A stretch of DNA of 6,177 nucleotides from an uncultured Pirellula sp. (lineage in GTDB: Bacteria; Planctomycetota; Planctomycetia; Pirellulales; Pirellulaceae). Shown piece after piece: positions 1 to 5,255 of the stretch (position 1 is its first letter; every line of letters begins with the position of its first letter). The stretch lies in NCBI GenBank assembly GCA_903837255.1, contig CAILTZ010000203.1:1-6177 (forward strand), written 5' to 3'. Position numbers and translations under genes: made by a program. The notes beneath the pieces were generated by a model. It saw only the letters and a list, made by a program, of their open reading frames with translations, searched no databases and was not told the DNA's origin.

Positions 1-552
1 ATCGTGGCAATGTACTTTGCCAAAGAGCAGGACGCGATCGATGCCAAGAATGCCGAACTCGAGTCCCTATCAAGCAAAATGGCCGAGATCGAAGAAGAGC
101 ATGGTGGCGAGGAAGGATTGCTTGCGGAACTGGAGAAGGTCAACAAGGCCAACGTAGCAGCTGCGCTTCGCGAATTGAAAATGGAGAATGGAGAATTGAG
201 AATTGCGGAGATTGAAGTATTGGAGGAATGGCTGAGTTGCAGCACCAAAGAAGTCGACCTCAAGAAGCAGGTGAAAGACTTGGAATCGGCACTCGATGCC
301 AAGGCTTTGGCCCAGTACGCCAAGCTGAGCGAAGCCGACGTCAAGACGCTAGTGGTCGACGACAAGTGGTTGGCGACGATCGAAACCGACATCCATGGCG
401 AGATGGATCGAATCAGTCAAACGCTCACGCAGCGAGTGAAAGAACTGGCCGAGCGATACGACAAACCGCTCCCGGTAATGGTTGCGCAAGCCGATGCGAT
501 GGAATCCAAGGTGCGAGCGCACCTAGAGAGGATGGGGTTCGCATGGCGGTGA
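1..552 (+). CDS. hsdM: Type I R-M DNA methyltransferase subunit HsdM, C-terminal part (5' end outside window)
   Basis: The reading frame is open from the first base and ends at TGA 550-552, so this is the last 183 residues of a longer protein. HsdM transfers methyl groups from S-adenosylmethionine to adenine, guided by HsdS. The catalytic domain (NPPF/Y and SAM motifs) lies upstream and is not visible. The part seen is charged and helical: a probable coiled coil (ELESLSSKMAEIEEE), the HGGEEG turn, VNKANVAAALRELK, and a tail with VKELAERYDKPLP and HLERMGFAW. I recognise these as typical of the C-terminus of the longer HsdM proteins. Residues around MENGELRIAE are encoded by a degenerate heptamer repeat tract, which is unusual. 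The gene overlaps the next start by 10 nt (ATGGCGGTGA), which implies translational coupling. Assignment is supported by the hsdS and hsdR genes downstream. Confidence 0.86.
   Translation: MVAMYFAKEQDAIDAKNAELESLSSKMAEIEEEHGGEEGLLAELEKVNKANVAAALRELKMENGELRIAEIEVLEEWLSCSTKEVDLKKQVKDLESALDAKALAQYAKLSEADVKTLVVDDKWLATIETDIHGEMDRISQTLTQRVKELAERYDKPLPVMVAQADAMESKVRAHLERMGFAWR
173..205 (+). repeat. Degenerate heptamer (AATTGAG) tract inside hsdM
   Basis: The units read aattgaa, aatggag, aatggag, aattgag, aattg, about 4.7 copies of a 7-bp unit. This is the same family as the perfect tracts at 2299-2352 and 2845-2907. It is read in frame as part of hsdM (ELKMENGELRI). One unit is not a multiple of three, so gain or loss of a single unit would frameshift hsdM. 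Confidence 0.8.
527..532 (+). promoter_or_regulatory. Shine-Dalgarno-like AGAGGA before the DUF1016 start
   Basis: AGAGGA lies 10 nt before ATG 543, inside the hsdM coding sequence. Together with the ATG/TGA overlap it favours 543 as the start over far upstream starts in the same frame, which would read antisense-like nonsense across hsdM. Confidence 0.5.
534..552 (+). repeat. Direct repeat, copy 1: hsdM stop / DUF1016 start junction
   Basis: The 19-bp sequence ggggttcgcatggcggtga matches 1025-1043 with a single mismatch. It holds both the ATG of the downstream gene and the TGA of the upstream one. The repeat pair brackets the DUF1016 remnant and suggests duplication of the junction on insertion. 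Confidence 0.85.
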
Positions 553-983
553 TCTCCGATGACGGTTACGACCGGTTGTTGACTCGGATCGGCTCGACAC
601 TGACCCAGGGGCGTGGGCGAGCGGTCCAGGCTGTGAATGTTCACTTGATGGAGACGTATTGGCAAGTGGGCCAACAGATCGTCGAATTCGAGCAGGAAGG
701 ACAACCCAAAGCGGAGTACGGAGCGGGTTTAATCACACGATCATCTCAGGATCTAGGAACTCGACACGGAAAAGGCTTCGATCGCAGCAATTTGATACGT
801 ATGCGTCAGTTCTACCTAGCCTATCCAAAAGGTGCGACAGCGTCGCACTTTTTGTCGTGGTCGCAATTAGGAAAGCGATATGGGAAATTGATAAGGGATA
901 ATGGACGAATTCAACAGACCATACAGAAAGACTTTAGAGGAACGATGATCCAGCTTCACGCGCTCGCTACCTCTATTCCCTTC

Positions 984-1018
984 CTGAATTCTCAATTATC
1001 AATTCTCCATTCTCAATT
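984..1018 (+). repeat. Degenerate heptamer (CTCAATT) tract upstream of hsdS
   Basis: Five 7-bp units read ctgaatt, ctcaatt, atcaatt, ctccatt, ctcaatt. This is the reverse complement orientation of the tract in hsdM at 173-205 and of the perfect tract at 2299-2352. It ends 15 nt before the hsdS ATG and lies just before the duplicated GGGGTTCGCATGG junction. Confidence 0.8.
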
Positions 1019-1024
1019 GTCCCG

Positions 1025-1043
1025 GGGGTTCGCATGGCAGTGA
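1025..1043 (+). repeat. Direct repeat, copy 2: DUF1016 stop / hsdS start junction
   Basis: The 19-bp sequence ggggttcgcatggcagtga differs from 534-552 at one base. It supplies the hsdS ATG and the TGA that ends the DUF1016 frame. A run of five G residues (1024-1028) just upstream of the ATG is the only SD-like element for hsdS. Confidence 0.85.
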
Positions 1044-2311
1044 AGAAGGGATACAAGCAAACGGAAGTAGGTGTGATACCAGACGTATGGAAATGTGCGA
1101 CGGTGCAGGAGTTGCTCGATTCGGGAGACATCGTTGAACATTTGGATGGAAATCACGGAGAGCTTTACCCTCGCAGCCACGAGTTTACCAACAACGGGGT
1201 TCCATATATCACAGCAAACGATCTCGTTGACAACCGCGTTGAATTTTCCAGATGTAAGCACTTGTCGGATGCTCGGGCCAAGCGATTCCGAAAAGGTGTC
1301 GCGAAGCATGGTGATGTTCTGTTTGCTCATAATGCAACAGTCGGTCCGACAGCTATTCTCCGAACCGAGATGGATTATGTCATACTAAGCACAACGGTAA
1401 CTTATTACCGTTGCCGGCCTGAGAGATTACATAATGCCTGGCTACTTTATGGGCTCCAGGCTTTGATGTTCGTTGCGCAGTATCGTGCGATCATGTCTCA
1501 ATCGACGCGTAATCAGGTTCCGATTACGGCACAACGAAAGCTTACCTTAGTTGTCCCACCTCTCATTGAGCAAACCGCGATTGCCGGCGCGTTATCGGAT
1601 GCGGATGCATGGATCGAATCGCTCGAGCAACTGATCGCCAAGAAGCGTCAGATCAAACAAGGTGCCATGCAGGAATTGCTCACCGGAAAACGCCGACTAC
1701 CCGGGTTCAGTGGCAAGTGGGAATGGAAAAGGTTAGGGGAAGTTGCGACGTTTCTTTCTGGTGGAACGCCATCAAGAGCGAACGAACATTACTGGAAGGG
1801 AACGATCCCGTGGATCAGCGCCAGCAGTCTACGATGCTTTGAAGTTTGTCGTTCAGATAGCAACGTTACCAAAGAAGCAGTAGCGGCGGGGAGCAAAATG
1901 GCACCACTTGGATCTACGCTATTGTTGGTTCGAGGAAGTGCATTACACAACGAGATTCTTTGTGGTTTGGTTACACGGCTTGTCTGCTTCAATCAAGATG
2001 TAAAAGCACTTATTCCCGCCGCCTCAGTCGTCCCACGATTTCTAACAACTGCCCTTCGTGCGCGCGAACAGGATCTACTGGGGATGGTGACGTCCGCAGG
2101 GAATACGGCAGGTGTATTGGATACCAAGCAACTTAAGGCATTCGAGATTCCTGTACCGACGTCGCACGAGCAAATGGCCATTACCATTGTCCTCTCGGAC
2201 ATGGACACGGAGATCGAATCCCTCGAATCGAAGCTTGCCAAAGCACGTGAGATCAAACAAGGGATGATGCAGGAGTTGCTCACCGGGAGGATTCGGTTAA
2301 TTGAGAATTGA
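1034..2311 (+). CDS. hsdS: Type I R-M specificity subunit HsdS
   Basis: This 425-residue protein has the full two-half HsdS layout. The N-terminus (MAVKKGYKQTEVGVIPDVW) is a classic HsdS opening. Target-recognition domain 1 spans about residues 15-175, followed by a conserved helix at 179-217 (IKQGAMQELLTGKRRLPGF). Target-recognition domain 2 spans about 225-375 and opens with WEWKRLGEVATFLSGGTP and IPWISASSL. A second conserved helix lies at 379-417 (IKQGMMQELLTGRIRL). The helices set the distance between the two DNA half-sites and dock HsdM. Length is normal (about 400-450), so it appears intact. The start at 1034 is fixed by the opening motif and by overlap with the previous stop. The stop (TGA 2309-2311) lies inside a heptamer tract, so the last residues IEN are repeat-derived. 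Target sequence cannot be predicted from the protein alone. Confidence 0.95.
   Translation: MAVKKGYKQTEVGVIPDVWKCATVQELLDSGDIVEHLDGNHGELYPRSHEFTNNGVPYITANDLVDNRVEFSRCKHLSDARAKRFRKGVAKHGDVLFAHNATVGPTAILRTEMDYVILSTTVTYYRCRPERLHNAWLLYGLQALMFVAQYRAIMSQSTRNQVPITAQRKLTLVVPPLIEQTAIAGALSDADAWIESLEQLIAKKRQIKQGAMQELLTGKRRLPGFSGKWEWKRLGEVATFLSGGTPSRANEHYWKGTIPWISASSLRCFEVCRSDSNVTKEAVAAGSKMAPLGSTLLLVRGSALHNEILCGLVTRLVCFNQDVKALIPAASVVPRFLTTALRAREQDLLGMVTSAGNTAGVLDTKQLKAFEIPVPTSHEQMAITIVLSDMDTEIESLESKLAKAREIKQGMMQELLTGRIRLIEN
1568..1686 (+). repeat. hsdS internal repeat, copy 1 (central conserved helix)
   Basis: This stretch aligns without gaps to 2168-2286, exactly 600 bp downstream. The last 36 bases (1651-1686 and 2251-2286) match at 31 positions. 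It encodes residues 179-217, the spacer helix after target-recognition domain 1. Such repeats allow domain shuffling between hsdS alleles. Confidence 0.8.
2168..2286 (+). repeat. hsdS internal repeat, copy 2 (distal conserved helix)
   Basis: This is the partner of 1568-1686 at a 600-bp offset and encodes residues 379-417. Both copies hold the IKQG-MQELLTG motif. The offset equals exactly 200 codons. Confidence 0.8.
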
Positions 2312-2352
2312 GAATTGAGAATTGAGAATTGAGAATTGAGAATTGAGAATTG
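2299..2352 (+). repeat. Perfect heptamer tandem repeat (AATTGAG)7.7
   Basis: Seven perfect aattgag units plus aattg occupy 54 bp. The tract begins inside the last codons of hsdS and supplies its stop codon in the second unit. It is the inverted partner of the nine-copy CTCAATT tract at 2845-2907, with a four-helix-bundle gene between them. Confidence 0.97.
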
Positions 2353-2462
2353 CAGGAGATTGGCTGACCAAAATCAGGCTAAAAATGCAAATCACGACTA
2401 AAATGGAGATTACTTGGAAGAACCAAAATGGCAAATCACATTCGTGCAGTGATGGACGGAAC

Positions 2463-2843
2463 ATGGAGAGTCGGGTGTTGGGGAAAAAGAATGTGGTGCG
2501 CGAAAAATCGTTCGCATTTGCTCTTCGTACGGTGAGACTGGCAAAGTTTCTTCGTGACGCGAAACGAGAATTTGTCCTCTCCAAGCAGGTTCTGCGAAGT
2601 GGGACGGCCATTGGAGCCCTAGTCCGTGAATCCGAACACGCGCAGAGCAGAGCCGACTTCATCAGCAAACTCAGCATAGCCCTCAAAGAAGCGAACGAAA
2701 CCGATTACTGGATAGACCTTCTCCATCAATCTGATTATCTAACGTCCGACCAATTTCAGTCCATCCATCGCGACAGCCAAGAACTCATTAGACTGCTTGT
2801 GTCAATCGTCAAATCCACCAAGTCTAGCCCCCCTAAATCCTAA
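2463..2843 (+). CDS. Four-helix-bundle protein, 23S rRNA intervening-sequence (S23) type
   Basis: From ATG 2463 the product is 126 residues, close to the usual 115-130 of this family. Family signatures are REKSFAFALRTVRLAKFL (helix 1, residues 13-30), LSKQVLRSGTAIGA (39-52), AQSRADFISKLSIALKEANETDYWI (60-84) and a final helix of the LIRLLVSIVK type. The role of the family is not settled. Members are encoded inside 23S rRNA intervening sequences and elsewhere, and relatives act as accessory proteins (Avd) of diversity-generating retroelements. No reverse transcriptase or variable repeat is seen here. The frame is open back to 2343, but upstream residues do not look like the family; GGACGG about 4 nt before ATG 2463 could serve as the ribosome site. 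The gene sits between inverted heptamer tracts, as if it were the cargo of a small element. It is probably not part of the restriction machinery. Confidence 0.85.
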   Translation: MESRVLGKKNVVREKSFAFALRTVRLAKFLRDAKREFVLSKQVLRSGTAIGALVRESEHAQSRADFISKLSIALKEANETDYWIDLLHQSDYLTSDQFQSIHRDSQELIRLLVSIVKSTKSSPPKS

Positions 2844-2844
2844 C

Positions 2845-2907
2845 CTCAATTCTCAATTCTCAATTCTCAATTCTCAATTCTCAATTCTCAATTCTCAATT
2901 CTCAATT
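2845..2907 (+). repeat. Perfect heptamer tandem repeat (CTCAATT)9
   Basis: Nine perfect ctcaatt units (63 bp) start one base after the four-helix-bundle stop codon and end directly against the ATG at 2908 of an hsdR-like fragment. The tract is the exact reverse complement of the unit at 2299-2352, so the two could pair as a stem of about 54 bp around the gene. Confidence 0.97.
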
Positions 2908-2978
2908 ATGCCCATCGGCAAACCCGAACGAGCCACCCAAGACCGAGTATTGGAGCACCGGTTCCGAGGTACTTGGAC

Positions 2979-3020
2979 CCACCTCCTCCAACCTCTGTGC
3001 TCTCTGTGCCTCTGTGTTTC
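2979..3020 (+). repeat. CTCTGTG-type intergenic repeat, left copy
   Basis: This 42-bp stretch matches 5211-5252 at 39 of 42 positions, without gaps, and ends in gcctctgtgtttc. It directly follows the hsdR-like fragment region. On the other strand it reads as the RHRGTE-type peptide typical of such repeats in environmental genomes. The two copies bracket the ATPase/DUF3226 pair in direct orientation. Confidence 0.85.
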
Positions 3021-3072
3021 CAATCCGATTTTTCCCAACCCGAGTGTTTCAAACTTCCGCGTTTCGTCCAAA

Positions 3073-3097
3073 TTCGAACAACAAGAACCAGTTCGAA
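3073..3097. promoter_or_regulatory. Inverted repeat TTCGAAC-N11-GTTCGAA
   Basis: Perfect 7-bp arms at 3073-3079 and 3091-3097 are separated by 11 bases, 109 bp before the ATPase start. It could be an operator for a dimeric regulator or a small RNA hairpin. No T-run follows, so it is not a standard terminator. A chance occurrence is possible. Confidence 0.35.
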
Positions 3098-3191
3098 GCC
3101 CGATGAGTGTACCATCTCGAAACGACGATTTTCCACCTCGTCAAACCCTCGAACATTAGGTACGATAATCCCGTCAGCTTACTACGATTTT

Positions 3192-3196
3192 GGGAG
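3192..3196 (+). promoter_or_regulatory. Ribosome binding site GGGAG deciding the ATPase start
   Basis: GGGAG lies 9 nt before ATG 3206. The frame is open further upstream to a GTG at 3107, but those 33 residues precede the normal N-terminus of the family (MI..V.IKGFRG), so the start at 3206 is preferred. Confidence 0.6.
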
Positions 3197-3205
3197 TTTC
3201 AGCTA

Positions 3206-4300
3206 ATGATCGATGACGTGAACATCAAGGGATTCCGAGGTCTTCAAGACTTCTCGATGAAGAATCTCGGTAGGATAAACTTGCTCGTCGGCACGAACAA
3301 CAGCGGAAAGTCCTCAATTCTCGAAGCGCTTGAGTTGATGTCCTCTCGGGGAAGCTTACGCTCGATCTGGTCTGCGACGTCGCGACGCGGCGAACGCTTA
3401 TGGTTCGACGACGATCGTCGATACAGCGATGTGTCCCATTTGTTTTATGGTCATGGTTTCGAGGTAGGTTCTAAGATCGAAATCTGTGCCGCGTCAGACG
3501 CGACCTGCAAACGATTTTCCATGGAGGTTGTGTGGCTTCCGGAGGACAAGAGCGAACTAATCGTAGATCTCCCACCCTCTGAGATGAATGATCCGCTGGG
3601 TCTTAAACTAGAATGGACAAATGGATTACCGTCACAGCCCCTGTTGGCTCCTCTGACGCGACGAGGTGGGCTTTCGAGCAGGTACATCAGTCGAAGCTCA
3701 GTGGATAAGATCGATTCACCGCCTATCCAGTTCATCTCGACCGCAGCTTTATCGCAAGAGGAAGTGCTATCTCTTTTTGACGAGGTTGTTCTTACGCCTG
3801 AGGAAGACCTCCTTGTTGAAGCGTTAAGGACGATTGAGCCCGATATCGAGAGAATTGCTCCGATAGGTAGTGACCGATCGCGATTCGCCAGCGGAGTTCG
3901 CCAAGGCAATATTGTCGTCAAGCTTCTGAATCATCGAGATCGGATTCCCATTGGAAGCATGGGGGATGGAATATGGCGTATGCTTGGAATCGCTTTATCT
4001 CTTGTAAACGCAAAAAACGGGATACTCCTGATCGATGAAATTGACACCGGTCTTCACTACAGCGTTTTGTCCAAGATGTGGCACTTGGTCAAAACAACTT
4101 CGGAACGACTAAATATCCAGGTGTTTGCAACAACACATAGCAGGGACTGCTACGAGAGTTTGGCTTCGATCTCACGAGATGAAATCTCCGAGGGTAGTTG
4201 CGTTACTATCCAACGCATCGAAAGAAATGCGAAACAAGCGATCTCATTTTCAGAGCAGGAAATCGTTGCTGCATCGGAGAGAGGAATTGAGGTTCGGTAG
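3206..4300 (+). CDS. AAA family ATPase (OLD/RecF-like, ABC-type fold)
   Basis: The 364-residue protein begins with IKGFRGLQDF and LGRINLLVGTNNSGKSS, the typical opening of OLD/AAA_15/AAA_21 ATPases. Walker A is at residues 29-36 (GTNNSGKS). An ABC-signature-like SMGDG lies at 251-255, Walker B with catalytic Glu at 273-278 (ILLIDE), followed by DTGLH (280-284), and a switch histidine at 311 (TTHSRDC). All ATPase elements look intact. Unlike OLD or GajA, there is no TOPRIM nuclease domain fused at the C-terminus; a TOPRIM-like protein is instead encoded 3 nt downstream. By analogy with two-gene ATPase + TOPRIM defence systems, it may sense a phage trigger and control its partner. That role is inferred. 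Low similarity in the middle part (residues 60-230) is expected, since this region carries the specificity. It was probably acquired as a cassette with the next gene. Confidence 0.88.
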   Translation: MIDDVNIKGFRGLQDFSMKNLGRINLLVGTNNSGKSSILEALELMSSRGSLRSIWSATSRRGERLWFDDDRRYSDVSHLFYGHGFEVGSKIEICAASDATCKRFSMEVVWLPEDKSELIVDLPPSEMNDPLGLKLEWTNGLPSQPLLAPLTRRGGLSSRYISRSSVDKIDSPPIQFISTAALSQEEVLSLFDEVVLTPEEDLLVEALRTIEPDIERIAPIGSDRSRFASGVRQGNIVVKLLNHRDRIPIGSMGDGIWRMLGIALSLVNAKNGILLIDEIDTGLHYSVLSKMWHLVKTTSERLNIQVFATTHSRDCYESLASISRDEISEGSCVTIQRIERNAKQAISFSEQEIVAASERGIEVR

Positions 4301-4303
4301 GCC

Positions 4304-4957
4304 ATGAGTCACAGGATTTATCCAAAACGGCTGCTCGTCGAAGGGCGAGAGGAAGAACGAGTTGTTCCAGAGCTTATCGAACAAAACGGCATAACCTGGG
4401 GTGACAACAAAGATTCCTGGATTGTCAAAATCGATGAATTCAATGGTGTAGAAAATCTATTAAAGCCCGGTGTGATTGAAGCGGAACTGAAGTCATCCGG
4501 TTTGACGCATTTAGGGATATTGGTGGACGCGGACGACGTTCTTGAAAATCGTTGGGAAGTCATTCGGACTCGATGCTCCAAGGCATTTCCAAACCTACCC
4601 ATGTCATTCCCGGATACCGGAATCATCTTCGAGAATGATGTAGGTTTACGGTTAGGTGTTTGGATGATGCCTGACAATAAAACCGCTGGGATGTTGGAGA
4701 GCTTTCTGGGATTTCTGGTTCCAGATACCCAAGACGAAATATACGTAGCCGCGCAGGAATCTGTACAGAACGCAAGGAAACTCGGTGCTCCGTTCATCGA
4801 CGCTCATGTCAGCAAGGCGAATATCTACACTTGGCTCGCATGGCAAAATCCACCTGGAAGGCAATTGCATCAAGCGGTGGTCGAGCAAATCCTAAGCCCG
4901 CGTTCTCCCCACGCACAACCATTTGTTTCGTGGTTCCGAGATTTGTATCAAATCTGA
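4304..4957 (+). CDS. DUF3226 TOPRIM-like protein, partner of the ATPase
   Basis: This 217-residue protein starts 3 nt after the ATPase stop, with GAGG (4289-4292) as a possible ribosome site. TOPRIM features are visible: a strand-Glu motif LLVEGREEE (catalytic-type Glu13), a DxD motif GILVDADD (Asp75 and Asp77), and a following ENRW helix. DUF3226 hallmarks follow: LGVWMMPDN (117-125), GMLESFL (129-135) and the C-terminal IYTWLAWQNPPGRQLHQAV. TOPRIM domains of this kind cut or nick nucleic acid using metal held by these acidic residues; that this protein is a nuclease is inferred. With its neighbour it forms an ATPase/TOPRIM pair comparable in design to PARIS (AriA/AriB) and to a split Gabija/OLD protein, but the domain family differs from AriB (DUF4435). 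The gene is complete and shows no sign of decay. Confidence 0.85.
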   Translation: MSHRIYPKRLLVEGREEERVVPELIEQNGITWGDNKDSWIVKIDEFNGVENLLKPGVIEAELKSSGLTHLGILVDADDVLENRWEVIRTRCSKAFPNLPMSFPDTGIIFENDVGLRLGVWMMPDNKTAGMLESFLGFLVPDTQDEIYVAAQESVQNARKLGAPFIDAHVSKANIYTWLAWQNPPGRQLHQAVVEQILSPRSPHAQPFVSWFRDLYQI

Positions 4958-5181
4958 GCGGGCATCTCCATCAACGGCCAAAGCAGTGAGAATCAAGCGA
5001 TGGAGAATTAAAAAACCGGCGGATATAGGTCGCGCTGGCATTTAGGCCTGCGACACACGGCATGAAGCCGAATTTTGTCCACCGGTACCCGAACTCTACG
5101 TCCAAGCGGAACTAGAATCAAGTCCATGAGTCCACTTCCAAATCGAATTCCACCCATATCCTCTCCACCCCACCCCTATCC

Positions 5182-5213
5182 ATGACCCACGCAAAGCCCG
5201 AACGAGCCACCCA
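5182..5213 (+). pseudogene. Second truncated hsdR start fragment
   Basis: The frame from ATG 5182 reads MTHAKPERATH, again resembling the HsdR opening (KPERAT), then runs straight into the CTCTGTG repeat. The 23 bases 5191-5213 match 2919-2940 apart from one inserted base. It is a third copy of the same few codons in this window, and differs enough from the other two to be an older or differently derived piece. Confidence 0.6.
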
Positions 5214-5252
5214 CCCCCTCCAACCTCCGTGCCCTCTGTGCCTCTGTGTTTC
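5211..5252 (+). repeat. CTCTGTG-type intergenic repeat, right copy
   Basis: It matches 2979-3020 at 39 of 42 bases; the three differences are all T to C. It lies between the second hsdR-like fragment and the real hsdR start, in direct orientation to the left copy 2.2 kb upstream. Confidence 0.85.
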
Positions 5253-5255
5253 AAA

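Larger units (their letters stand above)
543..1043 (+). pseudogene. Truncated DUF1016/YhcG-type protein (N-terminal domain only)
   Basis: The frame from ATG 543 gives 166 residues. Residues 1-107 match the DUF1016 N-terminal domain: a YWQVGQQIVEFEQ helix, the AEYG segment, SSQDLGTRHGKGF, NLIRMRQFYLAYP and HFLSWS. Family members are usually near 340 residues and end in a PD-(D/E)xK nuclease domain, absent here. After LSWS (base ~863) the sequence no longer resembles the family, and the last residues (LNSQLSILHSQLS) are only a translation of a heptamer repeat tract. The frame ends in TGA overlapping the hsdS start by 10 nt, exactly as hsdM overlaps this gene. DUF1016 genes often sit between hsdM and hsdS. 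I infer an inserted gene that lost its 3' two-thirds. It could still be translated as a binding-domain remnant, and translation through it may keep hsdS coupled. Confidence 0.75.
2908..3159 (+). pseudogene. hsdR 5'-end fragment fused to unrelated sequence
   Basis: The frame from ATG 2908 begins MPIGKPERATQDRV, nearly the same as the start of the real HsdR at 5268 (MNHIGKPERATQDRV). At DNA level 2914-2948 matches 5277-5311 at 33 of 35 bases. Similarity to hsdR stops there. The frame stays open for 83 codons through the CTCTGTG repeat and the leader of the ATPase gene, ending at TAA 3157-3159, but that tail has no recognisable family. It is best read as the broken original start of hsdR or a duplicated piece of it, left behind when the ATPase cassette arrived. 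Whether it is translated is unknown. Confidence 0.75.
3021..3205 (+). other. Leader of the ATPase gene, no intact gene
   Basis: Between the left CTCTGTG repeat and the ATPase start I see no gene of a known family. The stretch contains a perfect 7-bp inverted repeat (3073-3097) and a -10-like GATAAT at 3164-3169 without a convincing -35 partner. A promoter for the ATPase/DUF3226 pair would be expected here, because the pair appears to be an insertion, but I cannot place it firmly. Confidence 0.4.

Noticed and set aside
228..542. N-terminal extension of the DUF1016 frame into hsdM
   Set aside because: This part is the out-of-frame shadow of hsdM and has an arginine/glutamine-rich composition with no family match.
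2299..2352. Copy-number change in the perfect array as a phase switch for HsdS
   Set aside because: The stop codon falls within the second unit, so adding or losing later units does not alter HsdS.
2343..2462. TTG start within the heptamer array for the four-helix-bundle protein
   Set aside because: The extra 40 residues do not fit the family and include array-derived codons; ATG 2463 gives the normal length.
2463..2843. Four-helix-bundle gene as Avd of a diversity-generating retroelement
   Set aside because: No reverse transcriptase, template repeat or variable repeat is seen in the window; the resemblance is only at family level.
2299..2907. Heptamer arrays as a CRISPR or CRISPR-like array
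   Set aside because: The units are 7 bp with no spacers, and no cas genes are present; these are plain tandem repeats.
3164..3169. GATAAT as the -10 box of an ATPase promoter
   Set aside because: The best-spaced upstream hexamer (tcaaac) is a poor -35 match, so it is mentioned in the leader entry only and not called as a promoter.
3107..3205. Upstream GTG start for the ATPase adding 33 residues
   Set aside because: The family N-terminus begins at the MIDDVNIKGFRG segment, and a ribosome site precedes ATG 3206; the extra residues look like translated leader.
3206..4957. Calling the ATPase/TOPRIM pair Gabija or PARIS
   Set aside because: Gabija GajA carries ATPase and TOPRIM on one protein and pairs with a UvrD-like helicase; PARIS AriB is DUF4435. 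Neither matches a separate DUF3226 partner.
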